Assembly (NCBI RefSeq): GCF_004369225.1
Contig: NZ_QFFZ01000012.1
Span: 1 to 64,000 of the forward strand
Direction: 5' to 3'
Source: Pelotomaculum propionicicum
GTDB taxonomy: Bacteria; Bacillota; Desulfotomaculia; Desulfotomaculales; Pelotomaculaceae
Length of the DNA: 64,000 bases
The translations under genes and the position numbers were made by a program. Below are positions 1-8,859 of this stretch, in pieces. Below the pieces are notes generated by a model that did not search any database, was not told the DNA's origin, and saw nothing but the letters and a program-made list of their open reading frames with translations. How positions within the stretch are numbered: the first letter of the stretch is position 1; each line of letters starts with the position of its first letter.

Positions 1-121
1 ATAATATTGCTAAAAGACCGCCAGTAATAATATTCCATAATTACCATTCCAAATGAGCTGATCCCCTTCTTATGGGTGGTAAACTTTTACGTGATCACAG
101 TGGTAAACTTTTTGATTGACA
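1..121. mobile_element. End of an IS21-family insertion sequence (element lies to the left of the window)
   Basis: Two copies of gtggtaaactttt lie at 76-88 and 100-112, followed by ttgattgaca ending at 121. Repeated short motifs inside the tip and a terminal CA dinucleotide are the usual architecture of IS21-family ends. No transposase is visible because only the tip is in the window. The boundary at about 121 falls where the reading frame of the next gene becomes open in mid signal peptide, so the element probably inserted into that gene. Confidence 0.6.
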
Positions 122-1016
122 AACACAATGCGCTTTTTCCGTTTTGTTTACCAATAATGTAAGTGCACAAACAAGTGGTAATGACAATGACCCTTGGTTG
201 GTCAAACCAGTGTTGCACTATCTGCTTTATACCCAGGATACGAAATTAGAATCCGACGTCCAGCAATTGAAATCAGACATTAGTTTGACAAATGAGGAAC
301 TTGAACAATTACGATCAATAGCAGCGGAAGAATTTTTAAAATGCAGGGATTTTAAAAAACAGATAGAAAATGACAAAAATATAAGCTATGAACAAGAGTT
401 AAAAGTTTCACTTCAAGGTTCCGACAGTAAATTGAAAACGCTTCTCGGAAAGCGATATCCTGAATTCCGTAAGTGGATTCGTCAATGGTGGTCCTCCGAG
501 ACAGAATACAGAAATCAAAGATTTAAAAAGCAGGGGGATATTTCAATTAAATCCGATATCTCTTCTCAATATGTATATGCTACTCAATATGACGCCTATA
601 CTGACAGAGAAGCTGCACTGCCCGATAAGTACCTTAAATTCGCTAACTATGGCACGGACTACACATACCCAAACCCACCGTATACTGTAAATATACGCTC
701 TCAAGTAGTTGGACAGCCCGAGTATTGGGCATATTATGTTTTTATAAAAGAGGCAGGCCCATGGAATGAAAACGATAATTACTGGGACTCCGCTACTGGA
801 AGCAATCCAAGGAGAACATTTACTGATCTTCCCCTAGGAAAACCAGAAGCCGAAGCAGCATATTTCGATAACTACAATAACGGGTTAGATGAGTTTGATA
901 GGACAGTACTAAACCCTGCAGGTGTTGATCTTTCACATGATGTTGCTACTGAACTCGGATTTGGAGGACCTCTAGTAAGTCGCTGGGTTGAGGTGTTTTA
1001 TACAGATTTACCCTAA
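122..1016 (+). pseudogene. Secreted protein of unknown function, 5' end removed by an IS21-type insertion
   Basis: The frame is open from position 120 and reads as the end of a signal peptide (a hydrophobic run, then NNVSAQT, a plausible AQ cleavage site) without an N-terminal positively charged start. A TTG at 144 could start a 290-residue product but has no ribosome binding site and would lack most of the signal peptide. The mature part is charged at residues 30-110 with a short coiled-coil-like stretch, then rich in Tyr, Asp and Asn (many Y-x-N/D motifs). I recognise no family. The most economical reading is an extracellular protein gene whose promoter and signal peptide start were separated by the insertion. 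A strong terminator follows 15 bp downstream. Confidence 0.6.
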
Positions 1017-1030
1017 GACCTAATTATATA

Positions 1031-1077
1031 TAATCACTCAGCTCCTCAATGTTGGAGCTGAGTGATTACTACTTTTT
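1031..1077 (+). terminator. Rho-independent terminator
   Basis: A perfect 15-bp stem (1031-1045 with 1054-1068) with an 8-nt loop is followed by a short T tract at 1073-1077. It ends transcription of the disrupted secreted-protein gene. It also shows that an upstream start at 1062 for the next gene would lie inside the hairpin and is unlikely. Confidence 0.85.
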
Positions 1078-1124
1078 CCCTTCTCCCCGTAATACCTGCT
1101 TATTTTATTCGAGGAGTTGATATT

Positions 1125-1622
1125 TTGACAATTAGGAACAGCTTTAGGTTAGGCATAATAGGTTTAATATTTGCAGGCCTGGTGATAATTTTCGTTACTA
1201 ATTATAACATAACTTCAGAAAACAATAATAAAGAACGGACAGATATTGGCACAGGCTATAAAGAAATAGAAAAAAAACAAAATGAATCTGACCGGGGGCA
1301 GAATGTCGATCACTTTGACTCAGAGGGCGAAGAATGGATAGATATTAGCCTGGACTATAAAGAAATAGAAAAAATGCAAAGTGAAACTGATCAAGGACAT
1401 AAGGTCGGTCGCCTTTCCCCGGATGGTACGGCATTGGATTTTATACATATTTCCTTGGGACTTCATGTACTAAGCATTGAAAAAGTTGAAAAGAGTGATG
1501 ACGGAAATGCAAGTGTAATCTTATCAACTTCAAAAGGCATCATAGAGACGTACCTGCAACAACCAAATCGAAAAGGTCCTGGGGGCATATGGGTAGTAAA
1601 AAAGTACCGATGGATTCGCTGA
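1125..1622 (+). CDS. Membrane-anchored protein of unknown function with an internal repeat
   Basis: The TTG at 1125 is chosen because GAGGAG lies 8-9 nt upstream, whereas an earlier GTG falls in the terminator hairpin. The 165-residue product has one N-terminal transmembrane segment (about residues 8-27) and an otherwise polar extracellular part. Two copies of a unit containing YKEIEKxQxExDxGxxV follow at about residues 40-60 and 80-100. The C-terminus ends in GGIWVVKKYRWIR, the type of final beta-strand seen in small secreted domains of sporulating Firmicutes. I cannot name the family. It stands alone between two terminator-like structures. Confidence 0.6.
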   Translation: MTIRNSFRLGIIGLIFAGLVIIFVTNYNITSENNNKERTDIGTGYKEIEKKQNESDRGQNVDHFDSEGEEWIDISLDYKEIEKMQSETDQGHKVGRLSPDGTALDFIHISLGLHVLSIEKVEKSDDGNASVILSTSKGIIETYLQQPNRKGPGGIWVVKKYRWIR

Positions 1623-2227
1623 TTGAGAACGAGGGGGGGCGGTTAGAAGATCATTATAAATAACGCCGATATTTTGATGTAGATAATTGTGGTTATATGG
1701 CCCCCTACAAGCACGGGGCCATTTCAATACACGCTTCCTTATACGCCTTACCTGGTTCCGGCGGCGCTTTCAACCTGCCGGCGCCGCATAAGCGGCACAA
1801 GCTACTCCAAGAAAAACAACCACCAACATCAAAGACAACACACTTTTCCGAAACCCCTTCATACCACATTCCCCTTTCCAAAAATAAAGTACTACATTAA
1901 GACGATTGAGAATGAGATTTGGATCCATTTTTTCGGAAGAATTTTTTAATTTTTTTTTCATAATTTTGGGAACCAAAAACCGTTTTCATTCGTCTTAATG
2001 TGAATGCATTTTTCGAAACAGATGGAGTAGTAAATACAGTTGGAGCAATGTGATTATTTTTTAAACCTGCACCTGCTGGGTTACAAAATAAATGAAGGGG
2101 GGTGAATCCAATGGGCAATGTAATTCATTAAACCTATAGATATTCTGCTCCAGTAACAGAAGGAGATACCATTTACTTGCGAATTTTTCGTGAGACATAC
2201 CATTTTTACCACAAAGGAGGATTATTA
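1623..2227. other. Non-coding or decayed stretch with a dyad
   Basis: No intact gene. A dyad atggcccc/ggggccat sits at 1696-1723. A 12-bp inverted repeat (1894-1905 acattaagacga with 1990-2001 tcgtcttaatgt) flanks an 84-bp AT-rich loop with long T runs. A minus-strand signal-peptide fragment (1770-1862) is described separately. The AT-rich leader just before 2228 probably holds the promoter of the protease gene, but no clear -35/-10 pair stands out. Confidence 0.4.
1770..1862 (-). pseudogene. Orphan signal peptide fragment
   Basis: Reading leftwards from an ATG at 1862, 30 codons give MKGFRK, a hydrophobic core and VACAAYAAPAG, a textbook Sec signal peptide with an AYA-AP cleavage site, and then a TGA stop. 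No mature protein follows in any frame. It is most likely the 5' stump of a deleted secreted-protein gene. Confidence 0.4.
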
Positions 2228-2761
2228 ATGTTAAAAAAAATATCAATTGTTTTTATTTCGATATTAATATTATTAATAGGTATTGTTAATGCTTACGCTT
2301 ATAATGTATATTCTTTCAAACAAAATTTTTATTATGGCAATGTTGTTGCTTATAAATGGGGTGGAACATGGGAGCCATATCAAAGTGCATTTGAAACAGC
2401 TTTAAGTGATTGGAATGGGGCACAAAGTGATTTTCAGTGGGGTTATTCAGATTCAACACCTTCTGGTTGTTCAGACAATAGGATGGGTGGAGTATACTAC
2501 CTTGAAAATGCAAATGAGGCTGGAAGGTGTCAGATGGCATATACTACTAGTAGTTATGTACGTGCATGGTGCGAAATTAATCAGTTTGTATGTGAAAGTA
2601 AAACAGATACTTATAGAAGAAGTGTCGCGAACCATGAGGTTGGTCATGCAATGAGTTTGGCTCATAATTCTGGCAATGTTATTATGAATCCTAATAGAGA
2701 CAAAAATTTCATTTTCGTACCACAATCACTTGATATAAGTGCTGTTTGTCAAGTTTATTAA
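2228..2761 (+). CDS. Secreted metzincin-like zinc metalloprotease
   Basis: The ATG at 2228 follows AAAGGAGG. The 177-residue product has a signal peptide (residues 1-24, cleavage after NAYA). It carries the extended zinc site HEVGHAMSLAH at residues 136-146: two His and the general base Glu, plus a third His five residues on. A Met-turn-like IMNP follows at 152-155. This HExxHxxxxxH plus Met-turn arrangement defines metzincins; overall size fits a minimal matrixin-type domain. Four Cys (81, 101, 115, 122) could form disulfides outside the cell. There is no obvious propeptide with a cysteine switch. The gene ends 25 bp before a secreted protein that may be its inhibitor or partner, and the two share one terminator. 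Confidence 0.8.
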   Translation: MLKKISIVFISILILLIGIVNAYAYNVYSFKQNFYYGNVVAYKWGGTWEPYQSAFETALSDWNGAQSDFQWGYSDSTPSGCSDNRMGGVYYLENANEAGRCQMAYTTSSYVRAWCEINQFVCESKTDTYRRSVANHEVGHAMSLAHNSGNVIMNPNRDKNFIFVPQSLDISAVCQVY

Positions 2762-2786
2762 AACTATTCACGAGGAGGTAATTTAA

Positions 2787-3419
2787 TTGTTAATCTCTAA
2801 AAAAATACCGGTTGTTTTTCTTGTGTTGATTTTAGTAGCAACTATAACAACTTTTACTATTGTAAATCATAACACAAAAAAGTCAGAGGAACCAGACTTT
2901 TTAAGCTATACAACGTTAAGTGACAATTCAGAAAATGTTGTTGTTAGTGATTATGATACTCGTGATACTATAAAAGATTTATCTAAAGAATCAGATTGCA
3001 TTGTTGTCGGGGAAGTTGTTAATAGAAGTCAGAATTCAAGAAATCTCGCTAAAGATCCCAAAAACCCTAAAGAATACGCAAAAGACTGGAAATGTATGAG
3101 CCAGGAATATGAATTTAAAGTATCTCAGTGGCTAAAGGGAAATGGTGATAATAATATAAGTATCGTTTACCCGGAATACAGCGAGCTAAATGATGGGTCT
3201 AAAATAGACGAATACGGGGGCATATCATTGGAACCAGGCCAAAAGTATGTATTATTTTTGAAGAATGGTGTAGAAGGAACTTATTATGGTGCCGCTGAGC
3301 CTTGGCAATTTAAGATTACGTCTGGAAATGTACAAATTGTATCTAAAACTGAATATGTTAAAATACGTGATTTGAAAAAAATGACAGAAGGAGAGTTATT
3401 AGGTCTATTAACCCAATAA
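2787..3419 (+). CDS. Exported protein, candidate TIMP/netrin-like OB-fold, possible partner of the protease
   Basis: The start is the TTG at 2787, 8 nt after GAGGAGG. The 210-residue product has an N-terminal membrane anchor or signal (residues 7-27) without a lipobox Cys. The core pattern is ESDCIVVGEVV (about 70-80), then EYEFKVSQWLKG (about 107-118), IVYPEY, and LEPGQKYVLFL (about 150-160). This succession of strands resembles the netrin/TIMP-like OB-fold seen in many bacterial surface proteins; this is pattern recognition, not a proven match. It is the second gene of a two-gene unit behind the metalloprotease. By analogy with animal TIMPs an inhibitory or chaperone role is possible, but a general matrix-binding role fits too. 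Confidence 0.6.
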   Translation: MLISKKIPVVFLVLILVATITTFTIVNHNTKKSEEPDFLSYTTLSDNSENVVVSDYDTRDTIKDLSKESDCIVVGEVVNRSQNSRNLAKDPKNPKEYAKDWKCMSQEYEFKVSQWLKGNGDNNISIVYPEYSELNDGSKIDEYGGISLEPGQKYVLFLKNGVEGTYYGAAEPWQFKITSGNVQIVSKTEYVKIRDLKKMTEGELLGLLTQ

Positions 3420-3458
3420 TTTATATATTATTGATTAACATCATAAGTCGGTATAACG

Positions 3459-3490
3459 AAGAACTACTTTTATTAGAAAGTAGTTCTTTT
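3459..3490 (+). terminator. Rho-independent terminator of the protease unit
   Basis: A 12-bp stem (3459-3470 with 3477-3488), a 6-nt loop and a TTTT tail, 40 bp after the stop codon of the preceding gene. Confidence 0.85.
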
Positions 3491-3842
3491 CGGCTTTGGG
3501 TATCCCGCTGCCGTCGGGGTTTAAGGCACATCCATCTGCAGGGATATATCCTGTTATTAAGGGAGAAAGGATCTCCCCATCAGGTGAAGCCGAATGCAGC
3601 GAAGACCCGCCGTAAGCTTCATCCCCTTCAGTTACAATAAGTTTGCCGTCTATAGGTGAGAGAGCCCGCTCGCACATAGCCATAGCCAGCGTCAGGCTGT
3701 CCTCCGCGGACTGGCAGGAGAATAGTTTGTATGCCAGTCGAAAAGTCGATGCTCATCACGTCTCTGGTTATATATGGGCACCTTTGACCCTTATGAAGAG
3801 CAGTTTGCTTTCCTGCGGCGGGCATCTGTCGAAAGCACCAAC
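3491..3842 (-). pseudogene. Decayed coding remnant, family not recognised
   Basis: This stretch is markedly more GC-rich than its surroundings. On the minus strand it holds two overlapping open frames (about 3441-3737 and 3628-3825) that look like one gene broken by a frameshift near 3690-3720. The readable part contains ALSPIDGKLIVTEGDEAYGG and a region with NPDGSGIP, suggestive of a beta-rich secreted or propeller-like protein. There is no start or ribosome binding site, and I cannot name the parent family. Confidence 0.3.
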
Positions 3843-4301
3843 TTATTTTTGTACAAATAGTCCAGTGTAAAAACTGTTACTAATACTGTAAGAATAACCA
3901 ACTGTCATACGCTTTAAATCTCTTCTTTTAATCTGCTTATCAGATACATCATAGATAGCTTCAATATTAAATAGTTTTTGCTCTCCAGCTTTTAATGATA
4001 CACCAGCATTTTCCTGTAGATGTTTTTCTTCGTGTTGGATATTCGGAAAATTTGTTGTAATACTTATCTCATTAAAATCTTCACTTGTTATATTTTCAAT
4101 AATTAATTGCAATTGCACAATTTGTTTTTGTTCCTGTTTTACCAGGTTTATTTTTGAACTATTTATCTTTAGTCCATGCGACTGATTGGGTACTCACAAA
4201 GGTTCGTAGCTAGTATTTGATTCTTCAAGAGTGCAACCAGTGCAGTATATCACTATTATCATCATCATCATAACAAATAATAACAATTTAATTTTTTTCA
4301 T
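3843..4301 (-). pseudogene. Lipoprotein gene interrupted by an in-frame TGA
   Basis: Reading leftwards from ATG at 4299-4301 (AGGGG upstream), the frame gives MKKIKLLLFV, a Met/Ile-rich core and a lipobox-like IYCTGC. At codon 36 (TGA at 4194-4196) it stops, then continues without any frame change for 116 more codons to a TAA at 3843. The downstream part is a coherent beta-rich domain (strands such as QIVQLQLIIENIT and GVSLKAGEQKLFNIEAIYDV). The coding pattern is uniform on both sides of the TGA, so the lesion is a single nonsense change. Selenocysteine insertion is unlikely because the TGA follows the lipobox in a linker. The intact product would be a 152-residue surface lipoprotein of unknown role. 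Confidence 0.65.
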
Positions 4302-5018
4302 TTGTTACTCATACCCCTATCATTTTAAAATAATGCTAAGAAAAAGGTGTTTAAAAAAAACTCTAAGAAATATGTTCGTATTGACCGTCTCTCGTCCTTT
4401 TGTGTGGGTAAACATATAGTTTACGGCTGTTCATCGGAACGAGGCGGAGAGTCTTGACATGGAGAATTCCTGTGTTAGCCTTGATTGGGAAGGGCCACAG
4501 GCAAAGCTGTGGTTCTTTGGCCATTGGAAACACTAGTGCGAGGCTTCATGTCAAAGGCGGCTGCTTTAGGATTTTAGAACTCACACGAAATGGCGAAAAA
4601 CCTATTGATCTTTACTATTTATTGACAGTAGTGTTGCATAAAACTAGATTTAAAAAGTCAAGACCCAAAACCGGGGAAACATATGTTCCAATATGATACT
4701 TAACAGAATATTCTGACCAAGGTTAATTTCTAAATAGTTCAAAACAGCAGCGACACTATAAAGGTAATCCTGTATCCACATTTTAGCGTATACCAATATA
4801 GTATGTATTCATCCAATTCAATTTATTAATAATGCTTCTTGTTGCAATAATAAGGTTTTATATAGTATTTTTTAGACTGTATGTCTGAGACCCTATTTGG
4901 AAGTTGATTAAATAGCTTTTGCCACAGACTCTTGTCAACTTTCAAATATGTGTGCTTTGTTATCCTTTAAAACTAATTATGTCTCGTTTTTCTAAACTTG
5001 ACCCTTACGAGTTCAGTA
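4302..5018. other. AT-rich intergenic stretch without a recognised gene
   Basis: No gene is convincing. A short GC-richer island at about 4430-4620 contains an 80-codon open frame (4454-4696) without a ribosome binding site and without resemblance to a family I know. It may be debris of a mobile element. The rest is AT-rich and multiply stopped on both strands. Confidence 0.4.
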
Positions 5019-5655
5019 TCACCCTATGGCCTCAGCCTTGTTCCGGGACGGATAAAAAGAGTGGCCGTAACCCTGGCTGACCGGGCGCCCGATTGAGAAT
5101 ATCCGCCCGTGGATACAACCATGGCACTGCTCGGCGTTCTCAGTGATGCAGACCTTGGCGGGATAAAGTTCATATAGAGCCCGGTATTTAACCGGCGTAA
5201 CATTGGGCATAAGCACGTTCGCCCCCAATTGGACGCTCCCCGATACTTAAGGTTACCGCAACATCAGAACGCTGCTTGATCTTTTTGACCAGGTCAACAA
5301 GTTTATCAGAAGTATAATATAGATCCTCCCCGGATTGCAGGACCACCGTTTTATATCCCAGTTTTTCAGCATCGTTGACATTATCAAGTATTTCATCCAA
5401 GCTCATGCGATAGCGGTTAGCTTTTTGGTTTCCCCAGCGGATGCCGCAGTAAAAACAGTTTTTACGGCAGTAATTTGAGAACTCAATCAAGCCCCTCAGG
5501 TGGACCTCCTCGCCGACGTATTTCTGCCTGTAACGATCTGCCAGTCTGTAAAGTATCTTAAGTTTCTCTTCATCTTCCAAAGCAAGAAGACTTATTATGT
5601 CATCCTTATTCAGCTCCTGCTCCCTCTCTATTTTATTAAAGACCCTCTCCAACAC
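5019..5655 (-). pseudogene. hydE: [FeFe]-hydrogenase maturase HydE, internal deletion
   Basis: HydE is a radical-SAM enzyme acting in H-cluster assembly. The N-terminal 143 codons (5655 down to about 5230) contain the radical-SAM cluster motif CRKNCFYC (about residues 62-69) and LQSGEDLYY. Then the frame changes, and the text jumps to the family's C-terminal end (GANVLMPNVTPVKYRALYE and CHGCIHGRIFSIGR). Intact HydE is about 350 residues, so roughly 130-150 residues are missing at a junction near 5225-5240, with a frame change. The product cannot fold as a TIM barrel. No hydF, hydG or hydrogenase gene is near. Confidence 0.8.
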
Positions 5656-5764
5656 GGCAATACCTCCATTTTAAATAGGTACTTTATGATAAAAAGTAAA
5701 TAACGCCACATAAACATACCCGAGAGCTTTTTCTAAATGAATAACTGGTTAAAAAGCGTGATTT

Positions 5765-6648
5765 TTACCAGCCTCTCTCCTGCATCCGCTCGGCTGCCGG
5801 TATATTGGCAATTTCCAGTCCCTTCATGGCCGTACCCAGCCCGCCGGAATACTTGGCCAGGATCTCCGGATCATTATAATGGGTGGTAGCAGCAACAATA
5901 GCCCTGGCCCTGGCCGGCGGGTCAGCAGACTTGAAAATCCCGGAACCTACAAAAACACCATCGGCGCCCAGCTGCATCATTAAGGCCGCGTCAGCGGGAG
6001 TCGCCACACCGCCGGCCGCAAAATTTACAACCGGCAGCCGCCCCGACCGGGCTACTTCAACCACCAGTTCATAGGGCGCCCTAATTCCTTGGCCGCTGTC
6101 ATAAGCTCCTCCGCGGGGAGAGATTGCAGGCGGCGAATCTCTCCCGTGACGGCGCGCATGTGGGTAACAGCCTCGACAATATTACCGGTCCCGGGCTCCC
6201 CCTTGGTCCTGATCATAGCCGCACCCTCACCAATCCGGCGCAGGGCTTCACCCAGGTTGCGGGCGCCGCAGACAAAAGGAACTTTAAAAGCATGCTTATT
6301 AATGTGAAAAAGATTATCCGCTGGTGTCAGCACCTCGCTCTCGTCAACATAATCTATACCGAGAGCCTGCAGGATCTGTGCTTCAACAAAATGACCGATA
6401 CGGGCTTTGGCCATCACTGGAATAGTCACCGCTTCCATGATGCGTAAAATTATTGAAGGGTCGGCCATCCTGGCCACTCCGCCGGCCGCCCGGATGTCAG
6501 CCGGCACCCTTTCTAAAGCCATAACGGCGCATGCTCCGGCCTCTTCAGCTATTCTGGCCTGCTCCGGCGTGGTGACATCCATGATCACCCCACCCTTAAG
6601 CATCTCTGCCAGTCCTTTTTTCAAGATCCAAGTCCCGTGTTCGGTCAT
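5765..6648 (-). pseudogene. pdxS: Pyridoxal 5'-phosphate synthase lyase subunit PdxS, single frameshift
   Basis: PdxS makes PLP from ribose 5-phosphate, glyceraldehyde 3-phosphate and ammonia supplied by PdxT. The first frame (6648 to about 6080) reads normally from [20 protein letters not shown] through [16 protein letters not shown]. At 6074-6083 one G is missing from the expected GGGGCGCC run after the codons for ELG. Translation then shifts into MNWWLK and stops. The correct continuation ([20 protein letters not shown] to MQERGW) lies in the next frame to 5765. Apart from this single base the gene is complete, so a sequencing error is possible. No pdxT is adjacent. CysK and other PLP enzymes nearby depend on the product. 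Confidence 0.85.
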
Positions 6649-6689
6649 TTTCTTCTCCTCCTTCTAAAGCGCATTGATCGGATCAAATT

Positions 6690-7622
6690 TTATTTCAATT
6701 CCTGGAACAGCGCTGTACTCAGGTATCTTTCACCGGTATCCGGCAGTACCGCCACGATCAGTTTGCCCTTGTTCTCGGGCCGCCTGGCAATCTGCAGGGC
6801 AGCGAAAGCCGCCGCGCCGGATGAAATGCCCACCAGCAAGCCTTCCTCCCGGGCCAGTCTCTGGCCGGTTTCAAAAGCTTCTTCGTTTTTTACCTTATAA
6901 ATCTCATCAACTATGTCCAGGTTCAAAACATCCGGCACAAAACCGGCGCCAATTCCCTGGATCTTGTGGGGGCCGGGCTTTCCTCCCGACAGAACCGGTG
7001 AATCCAGCGGCTCCACGGCAATTACTTTCAAATCAGGCTTGCGTTTTTTTATTACTTCGCCAACCCCGGTGATAGTACCGCCGGTACCGACACCACCAAT
7101 AACAATATCCACTCTGCCGTCGGTGTCTTCCCATATCTCCTCCGCAGTGGTAGCCCGGTGGATCTCCGGATTGGCCGGGTTCTTGAACTGCTGGGGCAAG
7201 AAAGAATTTGGTACTTGGGCTGCCAGTTCCTCGGCTTTGCGGATGGCGCCTTTCATTCCGTCCGCACCGGGCGTTAGAACAAGCTCAGCTCCGTAAGCTT
7301 TTAAAAGATTGCGGCGTTCAACACTCATGGTATCAGGCATGGTCAGGATCAGCTTGTAACCCCTGGCCGCGGCCACGAATGCCAGGGCGATGCCGGTATT
7401 GCCGCTGGTGGGTTCTATTATGACACTGTCCTTGTTAAGCAGTCCCTTCTCTTCCGCATCCTTGATCATGCTGTAACCAATCCGGTCTTTAACGCTGCCG
7501 GCGGGATTGAAGGATTCAAGCTTGGCAACAACCTCCGCCTCCAATCCCTCTGTTACCCGGTTCAGTTTCAGCAGGGGTGTTTTCCCGATTAAATCAGTCA
7601 GGTTGTTCGCGATTTTGGCCAT
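6690..7622 (-). CDS. cysK: Cysteine synthase A (O-acetylserine sulfhydrylase)
   Basis: This PLP enzyme converts O-acetylserine and sulfide (or a carrier thiocarboxylate) to cysteine. The 310-residue length is normal. The PLP lysine is K45 in PAGSVKDR, the substrate loop is TSGNTG at about 73-78, and the phosphate-binding loop is [10 protein letters not shown] near 175. GGAGGT lies 7-8 nt before the ATG. It reads towards pdxS but with a 40-bp gap. A second, clearly paralogous cysK lies at 25844-26770. This copy has been separated from cysE by mobile debris. An upstream dyad (7759-7783) is a candidate operator. Confidence 0.95.
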   Translation of the reverse strand: MAKIANNLTDLIGKTPLLKLNRVTEGLEAEVVAKLESFNPAGSVKDRIGYSMIKDAEEKGLLNKDSVIIEPTSGNTGIALAFVAAARGYKLILTMPDTMSVERRNLLKAYGAELVLTPGADGMKGAIRKAEELAAQVPNSFLPQQFKNPANPEIHRATTAEEIWEDTDGRVDIVIGGVGTGGTITGVGEVIKKRKPDLKVIAVEPLDSPVLSGGKPGPHKIQGIGAGFVPDVLNLDIVDEIYKVKNEEAFETGQRLAREEGLLVGISSGAAAFAALQIARRPENKGKLIVAVLPDTGERYLSTALFQELK

Positions 7623-7758
7623 TGTTTTTACCTCCCTGGTTTTAGTTAATTTAAAGTTTGTCTTTCGCCAATAAATACTTTTAATTATCTTACTATTTTA
7701 ATAAGCATGGCATATAAAATGGATGATTTTAAATCCCCCCCGAGTATATCACAGTTTA

Positions 7759-7783
7759 TTAGTATACTTTTAATATACACTAA
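7759..7783. promoter_or_regulatory. Dyad upstream of cysK, candidate operator
   Basis: The imperfect palindrome ttagtatact / tatacactaa with a 5-nt centre lies about 140 bp before cysK. It shares the TACTAA core found near other sulfur genes in the window. A role as Rrf2-family (CymR/IscR-type) site is inference. Confidence 0.35.
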
Positions 7784-7877
7784 ATCTATTTGTTTATTAA
7801 ATATTATATTCTAGTAAATATTTTGTCAATAAAAATCTGTTGCAGATATTTTATTGCCATAGAGGATAAAGATTTAT

Positions 7878-8058
7878 GGAATTAAGAAAACATATACTAC
7901 CGGAACATATGAAGTTACAGCTTTGGAAGATGTTAATCTTGAAGTAGCAAAAAGAGATATTTGGGGATCTGGCACTGGATCTTTCAGGTGCTGAAGCCAG
8001 CGTTAAAGGAGCTTTGAACTACACTGAAGGATTGAATTTGAAATACGAGGTAATATAA
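7878..8058 (+). pseudogene. Fragments of an ABC transporter ATPase and a NIL-like tail
   Basis: From 7878 the frame reads KKTYTTGTYEVTALEDVNLE, the N-terminal beta-strands typical of an ABC ATPase before its Walker A motif, then diverges and stops at 7994. An overlapping frame (from about 7965 to TAA at 8058) reads LALDLSGAEASVKGALNY and ends LKYEVI, reminiscent of the end of a NIL domain, which closes methionine-type ABC ATPases. The Walker motifs in between are gone. I read it as the two ends of one deleted gene, with low certainty for the tail. Confidence 0.4.
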
Positions 8059-8077
8059 CATGATTGACTTGACAGCA

Positions 8078-8373
8078 GACAAGAGAAGCAAATTGCACGC
8101 CAAGACATGAGGGAGCGTAACGCTGTTGAAGGCGGCTTTGGCATATGCAAGCGTAGATACGGCCTGGCCAGAATCATGGCACGCCTTAAAGAGACAGCAG
8201 AAAGCATCATTTCGCTGCAGTTCCTGGTAATGAACTTGGAGCACAGACTCCGGCTTCTTTATTACCATTTTCTAAGGGCTATCTTGGAGGCTTTTGAAAG
8301 CCAAAAGTTACAATGGTTATGCAATTGTCTAAGAGCAGTTTTTAAATTAGAGAATTTATACAGCAAGCCCTAA
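8078..8373 (+). mobile_element. IS5-like transposase, C-terminal fragment
   Basis: The frame covers RERNAVEGGFGICKRRYGL and the following helical tail, a pattern of the last catalytic Glu region (E in VEGGFGxxKRRYG) of IS5/IS1182-type DDE transposases. Nothing of the two catalytic Asp regions remains upstream. The last bases before the next gene (taatttgtcaacagccc, about 8391-8407) may be the remains of the terminal inverted repeat. Confidence 0.65.
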
Positions 8374-8485
8374 TTACGTTTGACCCAAAATTAATTTGTC
8401 AACAGCCCATTTGGGAAGGTTTATCTCACTATTGATTAAAATTTTATCACTAGCTCCCAACGGAAGCTTACGGACAGGGTTTCCC

Positions 8486-8859
8486 TCAGCCAGGTTTCGG
8501 CTTGGGCGGATTGGCCGGTTTGAGTGGGTCCGGTGGTTTAGTTGTTGAACCGTTATCCGGTTTTACTTCGGGAGTGGTATTACCTGCCATAGTATCAGGG
8601 TTTTGGCCGTCCGGCAGGATATCCGGATTTGTGCCCTCCGCGGGAGTGTTTGCGGCACCGCCGCTATTTTTAGCTGGCTGACTTTCCTGACTGTCATCAT
8701 CTGTCAAAGTGTTTTTTTGAGCGACGTCTGGCTGGGTCACCGCACTGTTTTCACCGCCGGGCCCAGGCTCGACGGTTACCCTGTCGTGATTATCAGTTTG
8801 AGATTGGGTTTCAACACTCTCCTGCGGGGAGCCGCCGGCCTGATTGTCAATATAGAAAA
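8486..8859 (-). pseudogene. Low-complexity, Pro/Asn/Asp-rich C-terminal tail of a lost gene
   Basis: The open frame runs leftwards through polar text and closes with PPKPKPG. It starts abruptly at about 8860 where an intron reverse-transcriptase fragment ends, in a different frame. This composition is typical of the surface-exposed tail of a membrane or wall protein. The N-terminal part and any start codon are missing. Confidence 0.45.

Noticed and set aside
4190-4200. Selenocysteine at the in-frame TGA of the lipoprotein gene
   Set aside because: The site is in a linker just after the lipobox, no redox motif surrounds it and no obvious stable hairpin follows the TGA.
4430-4700. IS605/TnpB 3' end or omega-RNA
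   Set aside because: The island resembles such debris only vaguely; no TnpB motif is readable in any frame.
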